From Flavobacterium cerinum (GTDB taxonomy: Bacteria > Bacteroidota > Bacteroidia > Flavobacteriales > Flavobacteriaceae), in contig NZ_CP101751.1 in the NCBI RefSeq assembly GCF_024496085.1, positions 124,001-188,000 of the forward strand: a stretch of 64,000 nt of DNA. Direction: 5' to 3'. Shown piece by piece: positions 38,038 to 46,150 of the stretch (the first letter of the stretch is position 1; every line of letters begins with the position of its first letter). The notes beneath the pieces were generated by a model. It worked only from the letters and a program-made list of their open reading frames with translations. It was not told where the DNA came from and did no database searches. The translations under genes were made by a program, and so were the position numbers.

Positions 38038-38040
38038 CTA

Positions 38041-38586
38041 TCAATACGAGCAAAGTATCAGATCTTCCTTTCCTAATGCTTTTATAGCTGTTTTAATTTT
38101 AACTATGTCTTCTTTTGATAAAAAAACCGGGATCAATTCTTTCATGTTTATTTTTAACAGACAGTTGATTACGATTAAATCTTTTAACGTAAAAGGTTTA
38201 ATCCCATTCATCAATTCCGACATATGCGTTTTACTTTTATGCCCTAAAACAGTTCCCAGCTCTTTTTGTGTCAGATTCAGAGTCTTTAGTTTGTTTCGAA
38301 TTAGTTGTTTTCTGTTTTCTATAAAAATTCGTTCTTTCTCCGCCAGTTTTTCAGAAAGATCGCTTTCCGCCATTTTTTCATCTGTCAATTTTTCCAAGTC
38401 CGACCACTCCTTACGCTCATACGCTTCAAGCAGATCCCTTAGTTTTTTTCTTAGATTTTTAAAATGCAAACTGTCTTTCGATAAGATTCTTAATTTTCTC
38501 TCTGCAATTAAGGCTCTTTCAAAGTCCATTTCATTTGTTATAACTCCTTTTTCTACAAGCTGTTCTATATCAAAATGTGTTTTCAT
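38041..38586 (-). CDS. HigA-like antitoxin with C-terminal helix-turn-helix
   Basis: 181 residues, longer than a minimal HigA. The N-terminal ~100 residues are charged and helical (DFERALIAERKLRIL, LLEAYERKEWSDLEKLTDEK). An XRE/Cro-like helix-turn-helix lies at about 98-155 (KLKTLNLTQKELGTVLGHKS, SELMNGIKPFTLKDLIVI). It would neutralise the adjacent toxin and repress the operon. ATG overlaps the toxin stop by one base (TAATG), so translation is coupled. Toxin first, antitoxin second is the HigBA order. Confidence 0.85.
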   Translation of the reverse strand: MKTHFDIEQLVEKGVITNEMDFERALIAERKLRILSKDSLHFKNLRKKLRDLLEAYERKEWSDLEKLTDEKMAESDLSEKLAEKERIFIENRKQLIRNKLKTLNLTQKELGTVLGHKSKTHMSELMNGIKPFTLKDLIVINCLLKINMKELIPVFLSKEDIVKIKTAIKALGKEDLILCSY

Positions 38587-38927
38587 TATTCAATATAATT
38601 TTTATTTTTCAACCATTTTTCAATGACTATTCTGTTATTCTTAAAGATCCTTTCGTATTCCTGATGCGTCCCGGCCCATATTATTGTAGCTTCTCCTTCC
38701 TCATCCATCTCAATTAAAATCAATGTTCTGTGAATATTGATATCAAAAAAGAAAAAACCGTCACTGTGTACACAATCAGCATCTTTTCTAATCGTTATTA
38801 TATCTTCTCTAACCGGGTCAAATATTTCTAAATCTGTAATCAGTTTATCAACAGCATCACACAGCTTTTTATTCCCGATATTTTTTCTTTTTAATTTTAA
38901 AATGATTTTCTTACCTATTATCCGCAT
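38586..38927 (-). CDS. HigB-like RelE-superfamily toxin
   Basis: 113 residues. The C-terminal half (FFFFDINIHRTLILIEMDEE, ATIIWAGTHQEYERIFKNNR) matches the HigB-like group of Bacteroidota, whose members are ribosome-dependent mRNA endonucleases. The protein is basic at both ends. No membrane or export signal. It is the first gene of the module; the promoter should lie in 38928-39100, where an AT-rich stretch without an exact -7 box is found. Activity is inferred from family and partner only. Confidence 0.8.
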   Translation of the reverse strand: MRIIGKKIILKLKRKNIGNKKLCDAVDKLITDLEIFDPVREDIITIRKDADCVHSDGFFFFDINIHRTLILIEMDEEGEATIIWAGTHQEYERIFKNNRIVIEKWLKNKNYIE

Positions 38928-39106
38928 AACAAAAATATAAAAAGTTCTGAATAAAACCGAACTTTATTTGAATTTATTTTTTTACCAAACAGAAACAAGG
39001 TAATGATTTTCATTATTTTACCACAAAACAAACAGCTCCAATAGAAGTCAAAATAAGATCATTAACATACTATTGCTTTTACATATAATTTTACTGAGTT
39101 ATAAAA

Positions 39107-39137
39107 AAAATCCCGATTCTTTTGAACCGGGATTTTT
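39107..39137 (-). terminator. Terminator of the metal-related operon
   Basis: AATCCCG (39109-39115) pairs with CGGGATT (39128-39134), extended by ATTC/GAAC with one mismatch, loop TTTT. On the minus strand it is followed by eight T, just after the HMA gene stop. Confidence 0.85.
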
Positions 39138-39141
39138 AATT

Positions 39142-39480
39142 TTATCTTTCATATTGACAACAACTATGTAGCTTTCCGTAATCATCGGTAGTGGCTTTTA
39201 CTGTTTCCGTATCGTGTCCAGCTTTGGCAATCGATTCCTGAATTTGTAACGGAGTTGCTTTTTCTTCATTCATAATCACATGCAGCGATTGATTATCCGC
39301 TGTCCAGATCGCTGATTTTACTCCCGGAACGGCATAGGCCGCCTTTTCAATTCGCTTTTTACACATTTCGCAGTTTCCTTTTACCGCGATATCGTGCTTT
39401 GCATTTTTATTTTTCTTTTCCTGCGCTTGTGCCGAAAATCCCACTATTGAGAGTAATAGCACTACTATTATTTTTTTCAT
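39142..39480 (-). CDS. Periplasmic heavy-metal-associated (HMA) domain protein
   Basis: 112 residues. The signal peptide ends near SAQAQE. One HMA domain follows with the metal site GNCEMCKKRIEKAA (CxxC) and the fold ending SLHVIMNEEKATPLQIQESI. Near the C-terminus are a His and two Cys (LHSCCQYER), which could add ligands. HMA domains bind Cu(I) and related soft metals. Third in an operon with a TonB-dependent receptor (18 bases upstream) and an HYC_CC_PP protein, so a role in copper handling is likely. Confidence 0.88.
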   Translation of the reverse strand: MKKIIVVLLLSIVGFSAQAQEKKNKNAKHDIAVKGNCEMCKKRIEKAAYAVPGVKSAIWTADNQSLHVIMNEEKATPLQIQESIAKAGHDTETVKATTDDYGKLHSCCQYER

Positions 39481-39498
39481 CTTTTTACAGTTTAATCG

Positions 39499-41745
39499 TT
39501 ATTTAATTTTAAAACGCAATCCGGCATAATACATTTGTCCGAATACCGGCGCATAGATAATAGAGCTATCAAATGACGGACCAAACGGATTTTCTGCTCC
39601 TAAAATAGCTTTTTTCTGTTTATAATTTCCAATATTTTCACCTCCTACGTATACTTCAAACGTACTGGAAAATGTTCGTGTGATCTGGGCATTCATTACC
39701 GAGAATGACGGTGAATAATCCGGCAATCGGTCACGTAGTAAAGCATTGTCTGCCGTATTCGGTAAACGTTGCGCTCCCATCCAGTTATACGTAAAGTCAA
39801 ATTTCCATTGCTGTCCTTTTTCTTTTATATGGGTTTCAAAAGCTAAGTTAGCAAAAACACGGTGTTTCGCCTGTAACGGACGTTCTTTGGCTCCGCTAAG
39901 GTAATCGGTCTGAATGTCGTAATATTTATACGCTGTACGCAAATTCAGGTGTTTAAAGAATTCATAGTTAAATTCCAATTGCAGACTGTTAGCATACGAT
40001 TTTCCGTCCAAATTATAAAACAATACCTGTTGCGGACCGGCATATAAATCGACTACCGCCTGGTTTTCAAAATCCGTTCGGTAAAAGTCAAGACTCACTT
40101 CTGCCGTTCTTCCGAATAACTGGAAACCCTGCATAAAACTTACACCATAATTCCACGCAATTTCCGGATCCAATCCGTAGATTTTCCCTCCGGTATTCAG
40201 GATATTAAACGCTCTTGATGTCGCAAATAGCTGTTGGTTTTCAGCAAAAATATTAGCACTTCTTTTTCCTCTTCCCGCTGAAGCTCTGAAAACCGCTTTC
40301 TCCCACGGATTATAGCGCATATGTACACGTGGTGTAAAAAAGGCGCCTAAACGATTATGAACATCATAACGCGCACCCGCTACAAGACTAAAATTATCGG
40401 TATTATCATATGTATATTCAAAAAAAGCACCAATGGAGTTATCACGTCGGCTTACATCCATTGCAGAACCTACAAACACATATTCATTATAATCATCAGA
40501 AGTAAAGTTCAAACCGGTTGAGAATTTATTCAATGTATTGCTGATAATCGAGTTAAAAATCAGATTGGAATAAAAGCTGTTTTGCTGGATATTGTATTGA
40601 TTAAATCCGAAGTACGACTCCTGCTTATGATAATTAAATGAGTTTTGAAAACCGATACTCTGATACGGCATATCCGGGAATACATATCCGATTTTTGTTG
40701 ACAAATCTACTTTATCCGTATTGATTTCGGATCCCCAATAGTTATTTGTAAACTTATCCCGATCCGGGTCAAATTCTACTTGTCCGGTTTGCTTTTCATC
40801 ACGCATATAACGAAGATTGATAAAGCTTACCCAACCTTTTTCGGCATCACTATACTGCCAACGGTTTAATACGTTGATTTGTTTTCCCAACGGATTATCC
40901 AGAAAACCGTCGTGATTCATATCGTTTTTAGCCACGCGCGCATTACCGTGTAGAAACAAACTGCTACTCCATTTATCGGATATTTTTTTATTGAAATGGG
41001 TATTCAGCTCATAACGACTATCAGTCGAACCGTAGGCATTCAGGAAAAACGGAATATCATTAGCAGGCTTGATCAATTCGGTATTAATCTGCCCCGATAT
41101 ACTTTCATATCCGTTTACCACGCTACCGGCACCTTTTGTTACCTGAATACTTTCAACCCAGGTACCCGGCGTAAAAGACAATCCGTAAGCCTGAGATGCG
41201 CCCCGGACAGACGGGATATTTTCTTCTGCTATCAGAATATACGGACTGGTTAATCCTAACATTTTGATTTGTTTACTTCCGGAAATCGCATCCGAAAAGT
41301 TAACATCGATTGACGGATTGGTTTCAAAACTTTCTGACAGGTTACAACAAGCTGCTTTAAGTAGTTCTTTACTACTCATTGTAACGACATTAGCCGTTTT
41401 GACATAGGATTTTTGAAGACTGTTTCGTTTCGTCTGAACGACAACTTCCCCTAATGTCTTCGAGGGTTTTACATTTATTTTGAGTACTTTCGGCTCATGA
41501 ACTTCCAGCGTTTGCGTTTCATAGCCGATATAGCTAATCATTAATTTTTTATTTTCTTCAGAAAAAGGAAGGCTGAAAAAGCCGTTTTCATCAGTGGTTA
41601 CACCAATAGTAGTGTCTTTCCAGGTTACGGAAGCACCAATCACAGGCAGATTGTGTTCATCGACAATCGTACCCGTTACATTATTTTCCTGTGCCGTTAT
41701 GAAATTCACAAACAACAGCAGAAAAAACATAAAGTTCTTGTGCAT
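39499..41745 (-). CDS. TonB-dependent receptor, probably for copper or another metal
   Basis: 748 residues. A signal peptide ends near FITAQE. A carboxypeptidase-regulatory-like domain (NVTGTIVDEHNLPVIGASVT) covers about 20-95. The plug follows (SLQKSYVKTANVVTMSSKEL, GSVVNGYESISGQINTEL), then the 22-strand barrel ending in GQMYYAGLRFKIK. No iron-siderophore hallmark is obvious. The neighbouring HMA and HYC_CC_PP genes suggest a metal such as copper as cargo, by context only. It has two adjacent Cys in the plug (AACCNLSESF), which is common in this receptor subgroup. Confidence 0.88.
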   Translation of the reverse strand: MHKNFMFFLLLFVNFITAQENNVTGTIVDEHNLPVIGASVTWKDTTIGVTTDENGFFSLPFSEENKKLMISYIGYETQTLEVHEPKVLKINVKPSKTLGEVVVQTKRNSLQKSYVKTANVVTMSSKELLKAACCNLSESFETNPSIDVNFSDAISGSKQIKMLGLTSPYILIAEENIPSVRGASQAYGLSFTPGTWVESIQVTKGAGSVVNGYESISGQINTELIKPANDIPFFLNAYGSTDSRYELNTHFNKKISDKWSSSLFLHGNARVAKNDMNHDGFLDNPLGKQINVLNRWQYSDAEKGWVSFINLRYMRDEKQTGQVEFDPDRDKFTNNYWGSEINTDKVDLSTKIGYVFPDMPYQSIGFQNSFNYHKQESYFGFNQYNIQQNSFYSNLIFNSIISNTLNKFSTGLNFTSDDYNEYVFVGSAMDVSRRDNSIGAFFEYTYDNTDNFSLVAGARYDVHNRLGAFFTPRVHMRYNPWEKAVFRASAGRGKRSANIFAENQQLFATSRAFNILNTGGKIYGLDPEIAWNYGVSFMQGFQLFGRTAEVSLDFYRTDFENQAVVDLYAGPQQVLFYNLDGKSYANSLQLEFNYEFFKHLNLRTAYKYYDIQTDYLSGAKERPLQAKHRVFANLAFETHIKEKGQQWKFDFTYNWMGAQRLPNTADNALLRDRLPDYSPSFSVMNAQITRTFSSTFEVYVGGENIGNYKQKKAILGAENPFGPSFDSSIIYAPVFGQMYYAGLRFKIK

Positions 41746-41813
41746 GATTTTATTTTTAATGTTTGAATAAGTAAGGTATGCGCATCAGGCGCAATATTTC
41801 AAAGCATTAAAAA

Positions 41814-42236
41814 TCAGGCGTAAAAGAGATATTGACAATAGAGTTTAAAAAGCGGCGGTGCGTTACTGTCGCAATAAAAAGACGGTGTATCGCTTTTTAC
41901 AACAGCTTCTTCCGTTTCAGCGGAAATTACCGGCTTCCAGTTATCCGTAATCGTAAAAGCACCCAAATCCAGTTGGAAGCTTTTTACAATTATGTTATCA
42001 GTAGTGTTTTTCTTTAAATCGACTTTACTGTCGGAACAACAACTGTCTTTTTTTTCAGTTGCCGCACAACAGGAACTTTCTGCATCGGACTGCTCCATAC
42101 AAGGCATTTCCGATTTATAGGCTAAAGAAACGGAAGCGATTTCGCCTCCACAATAATGCACATTAAATGCCAATCCGACATTGGATACCAATATCAGCAT
42201 AGCTAATAACAAACTAATGTGCTTCTTAATTTTCAT
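41814..42236 (-). CDS. HYC_CC_PP family secreted protein
   Basis: 140 residues from ATG at 42236, which gives a normal signal peptide (ISLLLAMLILVSNVGLAF). The mature protein begins with NVHYCGG and contains SSCCAATEKKDSCC, then SNAPPLFKLYCQYLF near the end: the HYC, CC and PP elements that name this small Bacteroidota family. The paired cysteines suggest soft-metal binding. First gene of the operon with the TonB receptor and HMA protein. A -7 box ends 5 bases before the start codon. Confidence 0.85.
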   Translation of the reverse strand: MKIKKHISLLLAMLILVSNVGLAFNVHYCGGEIASVSLAYKSEMPCMEQSDAESSCCAATEKKDSCCSDSKVDLKKNTTDNIIVKSFQLDLGAFTITDNWKPVISAETEEAVVKSDTPSFYCDSNAPPLFKLYCQYLFYA

Positions 42237-42241
42237 TGCCA

Positions 42242-42249
42242 CAAAAATA
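42242..42249 (-). promoter_or_regulatory. -7 box TATTTTTG directly before the HYC_CC_PP start codon
   Basis: Exact TAnnTTTG match ending 5 bases before ATG at 42236. If used, the transcript would have almost no leader. A TTG lies only 10 bases upstream of the box, too close for -33. Confidence 0.35.
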
Positions 42250-42280
42250 ACATTTTTTTCAATGTAGTATGTTAATGACT

Positions 42281-43639
42281 TTATAATTCGATAATCTGGT
42301 CCAGTTCCGGAATCACACAATCATAACCATATCGTGTTTCGATTGCTTTTTTTAATTCGGTAAAACTATCTGCCTCACCATGCACCAAAAATATATTTCG
42401 GGGTTTATTTTCCAGATCCGACAACCAGTTAACCAAATCGTCCTGATCGCCATGCGCCGATAAACCTTCAATCTCAACCACCTTTGCTTCAACCGGAAAA
42501 AAACGTCCGTAAATTTTAATTTCTTTTTCTCCTTCGAGTAATTTTCGTCCCCGGGTACCTTCCGCCTGATATCCCACAATAACAACCGTAGTTTCCGGTC
42601 GTACAATATACCGTTCCAGATAGCTTAAAACCCGACCGCCGGTTATCATTCCGCTGGCTGCAATAATAACTTTCGAACGATCATCGTAAATTGCTTCAAT
42701 GGTTTCCTCATAATTGGCTATCATCGAAAACATTTCACACATTTCAGAACATTCCTCCCATGTGAGCTTATGCCATTTCCCGCTATCGGTAAAAATGTCC
42801 AGCACTTTAATTCCCATCGGAGTATCAATAATATAAGGCATATCCGGTATCCTACCCTCTTTTTTGAGTTGCCATAACAGATACATAATTGACTGCGCTC
42901 TTTCAACCGCAAAACTTGGAATAACAACATTCCCGTTCCGTTCGTAGGCTTCGTTAATACAAGCCTCCAATTCGGCTTTCGGATCGTTATCCGGATGTAA
43001 TTTATTTCCGTAGGTACTTTCCAGAAAAACATAATCCGCTTGTTTCGGATGAACCGGCGGATATAACAAAACATCATTATCCCGTCCGATATCGCCTGAG
43101 AACACCAGTTTTTTACCATCCAGTTCCAATGTAATCGAACAGGCACCGATAATATGCCCGGCATAGAAATAGGTTGCCGTAATACCGTCTTCCAATTCAA
43201 ACGGCGTATCAATCGCGATTACTTTAAAATGCGGCACTACTTTATCAGCTTGTTCTACTGTGTAGAGCGGTTCGGCCGGATCGTGTTTCGAATAATGTTC
43301 TTTATTTGCTTTCTCGGCTTCTTCTTCCTGTATTTTTGCACTATCCTGAAGAATCAGATTACTAACGGATTTCGTCGGACCGGTACAAAATATTTTCCCT
43401 TCGAATCCTTCGTTGACCAATCTTGGCAGCCAACCGCAATGATCAAGATGCCCGTGTGTTAAAAGCACATAATCGATAGACGACGGGAGAACAGACAACG
43501 GATTCCAGTTAAAACTCCGCAATAGCTTTCCGCCCTGAAACAATCCGCAATCGATTAATATACGGATTCCGTTATCGCTTTCAATAAGAGTCTTGGATCC
43601 GGTAACTGTACCGGCTGCGCCTAAAAACTGAACTTTCAT
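42281..43639 (-). CDS. Beta-CASP metallo-beta-lactamase-fold nuclease
   Basis: 452 residues. The metal motif THGHLDHCG (near residue 60) and the later His/Asp sites (GHIIGACSI, FSGDIGRD) mark the MBL fold. The beta-CASP insert and RNA-specificity C-terminus are seen in VIPSFAVERAQSIMYLL, IIAASGMITGGRVLSYL, GYQAEGTRGRKLL and LSAHGDQDDLVNWL. The family processes RNA (CPSF73/RNase J relatives). No N-terminal KH domain. It starts 2 bases after the ATP-cone/endonuclease gene stop, so the two are an operon. Confidence 0.9.
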   Translation of the reverse strand: MKVQFLGAAGTVTGSKTLIESDNGIRILIDCGLFQGGKLLRSFNWNPLSVLPSSIDYVLLTHGHLDHCGWLPRLVNEGFEGKIFCTGPTKSVSNLILQDSAKIQEEEAEKANKEHYSKHDPAEPLYTVEQADKVVPHFKVIAIDTPFELEDGITATYFYAGHIIGACSITLELDGKKLVFSGDIGRDNDVLLYPPVHPKQADYVFLESTYGNKLHPDNDPKAELEACINEAYERNGNVVIPSFAVERAQSIMYLLWQLKKEGRIPDMPYIIDTPMGIKVLDIFTDSGKWHKLTWEECSEMCEMFSMIANYEETIEAIYDDRSKVIIAASGMITGGRVLSYLERYIVRPETTVVIVGYQAEGTRGRKLLEGEKEIKIYGRFFPVEAKVVEIEGLSAHGDQDDLVNWLSDLENKPRNIFLVHGEADSFTELKKAIETRYGYDCVIPELDQIIEL

Positions 43640-43641
43640 AG

Positions 43642-44499
43642 CTAATCATTAAAAATTTTACAGGAATTATCAATATACTCACAAAGAGCAGAAGCTTCCC
43701 GGATAATGTTTTTAACCCGATTCGGATGCACATCGATATTGGTTAACAGTTCACTATTATCCAATATTTCGGAAGCCAGTAAAACACCACTGATCAATAA
43801 CTTTTCTTTTTCATTTTGCGTCAACGTTGTCAGACAGGTAACCGGAAACAATCCGCTTTCTTCGATTTTAAATTTTAAGCTTTCTTTTTCCGGATAATCC
43901 CAACTTATCATCTTTAAGTCAGAACACCTTCCGAATTGTAAGGCTTCCGTTGTAAATCGATTATTTGTAATTACCCAACATCGGGTTATCGTATCACTTT
44001 GACTAAAAATAGAATGTGATTTACTTTTAAGGTCATTAAATCGGGATAGAATATACATCGGTACTTTTACATCCGACTTCACATCATTCCGGCTATGAAA
44101 CTTACATTCGACCATTCCTATTTTCTGATCTTTCTTTATCAGAACATCTACTTCATGCGATACACATTTTCCGTTTAAAACAAGATTGGTTTTAGTCGTA
44201 TACCCTTCGCTTTCGAAAAGCAAGGCTACATATTTTTCAAAAAAGAAACCCGCAGGTCCCAATGCCTGAACAGCCGCTTTAAGATTATATCGGGCGGCAT
44301 GTATTTTAGATGATTTTTTAAGTAATTGAAAAGCCAGTCGGTTTATTTTCCGGGTCGGCATACCGTCATACAGTTCATTGACGATTATAGTAAGAATTTC
44401 TTCCGTTTTTTCCGGACTTGCTCCGGACATCTGTAGCGAACGTTTTAGTTTTTCACTATCAAATTTTACGATATCACCCGACTGTTTGACAACTTTCAT
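43642..44499 (-). CDS. ATP-cone domain fused to a PD-(D/E)xK restriction-endonuclease-like domain
   Basis: 285 residues. Residues 1-~85 are an ATP-cone (VVKQSGDIVKFDSEKLKRSL, VNELYDGMPTRKINRLAFQL), the dATP/ATP-sensing domain of ribonucleotide reductases and NrdR. Residues ~86-200 are an Mrr-like nuclease fold: FFFEKYVALLFESEGY, then Glu116-Val-Asp118 and Glu131-Cys-Lys133 (GMVECKFHS), matching the D-ExK active site. Residues ~205-285 are helical and unassigned. The combination suggests a nuclease gated by nucleotide level. It is cotranscribed with the beta-CASP nuclease. Whether it cuts DNA or RNA is unknown. Confidence 0.8.
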   Translation of the reverse strand: MKVVKQSGDIVKFDSEKLKRSLQMSGASPEKTEEILTIIVNELYDGMPTRKINRLAFQLLKKSSKIHAARYNLKAAVQALGPAGFFFEKYVALLFESEGYTTKTNLVLNGKCVSHEVDVLIKKDQKIGMVECKFHSRNDVKSDVKVPMYILSRFNDLKSKSHSIFSQSDTITRCWVITNNRFTTEALQFGRCSDLKMISWDYPEKESLKFKIEESGLFPVTCLTTLTQNEKEKLLISGVLLASEILDNSELLTNIDVHPNRVKNIIREASALCEYIDNSCKIFND

Positions 44500-44540
44500 C
44501 CTTTAAATCATTTTACATTCCTTTAAAGGTACAAAAAATA

Positions 44541-44984
44541 TTACGATTTCTTTTTCTGATAATAAAATGCCGGAAGGAACAAAATGAGTAGTAACGGCTG
44601 GATAAGAAACCTACGAATGTAGAATAATGTCATATAATCCGGTTTATCCGAACTTTTTAGCAGCACGATAAAGGCAGTCAGCAAACCCACATAAAAGAAG
44701 AGGAATAATATACCGGAAAACCAAACCAATCCCCTGTCTTTAAAGAACAGGTAAATAATAATCAGCGATAATATTGTATTCAATCCGTAACGAAGCGATA
44801 AGCTCCCCAATAAGTTTCCGGTATCATAAGACGGCAAAACAGCATTTTGAAAAGTCCCTTTAAAAAAATCCAGAAACGGATCATAAAACAATTCCGTTTC
44901 AAATGTTCTTATCAAAGCTAATAGCAATATTGCTATGCCAACACCCAAAATGGTCCGTTTATTTTTCCACATTTTTTGCAGCAT
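44541..44984 (-). CDS. Exosortase F-associated membrane protein
   Basis: 147 residues from ATG at 44984; ATG at 44972 is an alternative. The start overlaps the xrtF end by 14-26 bases. Four hydrophobic segments: about 10-30, 55-80, 84-108 and 118-140. The pattern LALIRTFETELFYDPFLDFF and FYIRRFLIQPLLLI is characteristic of the protein that accompanies XrtF in Flavobacteria. Its job is not known; it is assumed to assist XrtF in processing or sorting of target proteins. An upstream extension to 45062 lies wholly inside xrtF and is not supported. Confidence 0.82.
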   Translation of the reverse strand: MLQKMWKNKRTILGVGIAILLLALIRTFETELFYDPFLDFFKGTFQNAVLPSYDTGNLLGSLSLRYGLNTILSLIIIYLFFKDRGLVWFSGILFLFFYVGLLTAFIVLLKSSDKPDYMTLFYIRRFLIQPLLLILFLPAFYYQKKKS

Positions 44985-45516
44985 ATCCTGAGAATTTCTG
45001 AACCCAAAGAATCCATAATAAAAAAACCACACCATAAATGAACAGCGGAAAAACCACACCATGCAACAGGTGTTGCTGTTTCGGATAACGATCCAGTGCT
45101 ATGGTAAGCAAAGTTATTCTCAACACATTAAGAATATGAATTATACCGATGCCTATTACGATATAGAGTAAGGTTTTTTTCCATTTGGAAGAAAAAGCAA
45201 AAATAAAGGCCGCAAATAGAATCATAATACTTATAGCGTTACATCCTTCAATAACCCGGGCGATCGGTTTATCACGCAACAGAATAACAACAGATGCATC
45301 GCGGGTACTCGGTTTTGTAGTTACCGGCTGATCAAAGATTAATAACGATTGTTCAACCTGTAAAGCCACTGAAGTTGTCAATCCGTCGACTTCCAGTTTT
45401 TCGGCATCATACTGATTGAGGTAAAATTTATACACAACCGTTAATACGATATAGAGCAGCAGGAATTTTATCAGAAAGATAAAAAAAGGCTTATATTGAA
45501 CGTAAAGATTTTTCAA
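44959..45516 (-). CDS. xrtF: Exosortase family protein XrtF
   Basis: 185 residues with five to six membrane helices. The exosortase catalytic triad can be read: Cys in VIEGCNAISIMI (near residue 95), Arg in LNVLRITLLTIAL (near 129) and His in LLHGVVFPLF (near 147). These transpeptidase-like enzymes cut sorting signals at the inner membrane. The start is TTG at 45516: no ATG is available before the conserved Cys, and this N-terminus is typical. The TATTTTTG box at 45533-45540 fits. No PEP-CTERM-type substrate was recognised in the window. Confidence 0.88.
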   Translation of the reverse strand: MKNLYVQYKPFFIFLIKFLLLYIVLTVVYKFYLNQYDAEKLEVDGLTTSVALQVEQSLLIFDQPVTTKPSTRDASVVILLRDKPIARVIEGCNAISIMILFAAFIFAFSSKWKKTLLYIVIGIGIIHILNVLRITLLTIALDRYPKQQHLLHGVVFPLFIYGVVFLLWILWVQKFSGYAAKNVEK

Positions 45517-45532
45517 ACCGCTTTATTTTTAA

Positions 45533-45540
45533 CAAAAATA
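45533..45540 (-). promoter_or_regulatory. -7 box TATTTTTG, likely xrtF promoter
   Basis: Exact TAnnTTTG match 16 bases before the TTG start of xrtF, leaving a very short leader. It supports the TTG start. No -33 TTG. Confidence 0.45.
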
Positions 45541-45565
45541 TAAAAATTAGAACACCTCAAATAAA

Positions 45566-45573
45566 TACTTTTG
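45566..45573 (+). promoter_or_regulatory. -7 box TACTTTTG, likely GAF gene promoter
   Basis: Exact TAnnTTTG match 13 bases before ATG at 45587. Divergent from the xrtF box with 25 bases between them. Confidence 0.45.
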
Positions 45574-45586
45574 CAAAAAGAATGTT

Positions 45587-46042
45587 ATGAAATTTCAAGA
45601 ATTAGAACCGAAAGTTAAAGCTATTGTAACTGAAACCGGCATTAGCAGAGACGATAAATTAAAAAATATTTGTCAACTTTTGAGTGACCATGTTGATTAT
45701 TATGACTGGGTTGGCTTTTATTTTCGGAACGGCGACAAAGAGGAATTACTTTTAGGCCCTTACGTAGGCGCTGCTACCGACCATACCGTTATTCCGTTTG
45801 GAAAAGGAATCTGCGGACAGGTTGCCGTATCCAATCAGAATTTTGTAGTACCGGATGTAAAAGCGCAAGATAATTATATTGCGTGTAGTCTTACTGTAAA
45901 ATCAGAAATTGTGGTTCCGCTTTTTGTAAACGGTATCAATATCGGACAGATCGACATTGATTCCCATGTTCTGGATCCGTTTACAAGCGAAGACGAACGT
46001 TTTCTGGAATTTGTTAATCAGGAAGTTGCCCAACTTTTTTAA
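45587..46042 (+). CDS. GAF-domain protein, free methionine-R-sulfoxide reductase-like
   Basis: 151 residues, one GAF domain of the fRMsr type: DWVGFYF, GPYVGAATDHTVIPFGKGICG, then NYIACSLTVKSEIVVPLF and IGQIDIDSH. Cys76 and Cys100 are 24 apart and fit the second and catalytic cysteines (Cys94, Cys118 in the E. coli enzyme). The resolving Cys (Cys84 there) is replaced by His66. The enzyme would reduce free Met-R-sulfoxide, but with one cysteine missing the regeneration may differ, or it may be only a ligand-binding relative. It stands alone, divergent from xrtF. Confidence 0.75.
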   Translation: MKFQELEPKVKAIVTETGISRDDKLKNICQLLSDHVDYYDWVGFYFRNGDKEELLLGPYVGAATDHTVIPFGKGICGQVAVSNQNFVVPDVKAQDNYIACSLTVKSEIVVPLFVNGINIGQIDIDSHVLDPFTSEDERFLEFVNQEVAQLF

Positions 46043-46060
46043 CATTGTTCCCTGAATTTA

Positions 46061-46091
46061 TTTGTCAGTTAAAAAAATAAAGTTACCTTTG
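46061..46091 (+). promoter_or_regulatory. rpsO promoter, full -33/-7 consensus
   Basis: TTTG at 46061-46064, 19-base spacer, TACCTTTG at 46084-46091: a textbook Bacteroidota promoter. The leader to ATG at 46151 is about 55 bases and contains a small TAGG/CCTA hairpin. Confidence 0.85.
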
Positions 46092-46150
46092 CACACGAAA
46101 TAGGATTTATACCTAATTCACTACATAATAATCATTTAAACAATATTAGC

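Larger units (their letters stand above)
37621..38040. other. 420-base intergenic region between porin-like gene and HigBA
   Basis: Holds the porin-like gene promoter box (37732-37739, minus), the terminator of the HigBA operon (37911-37935) and a coding-like tail of 22 codons (37969-38037, minus). The remainder (about 37745-37905) shows nothing recognisable. Confidence 0.5.

Noticed and set aside
38021-38626. Long plus-strand open frame (201 codons)
   Set aside because: It is antisense to the HigA-like gene, is Ser/Phe-rich as expected of a shadow, and has no recognisable domain.
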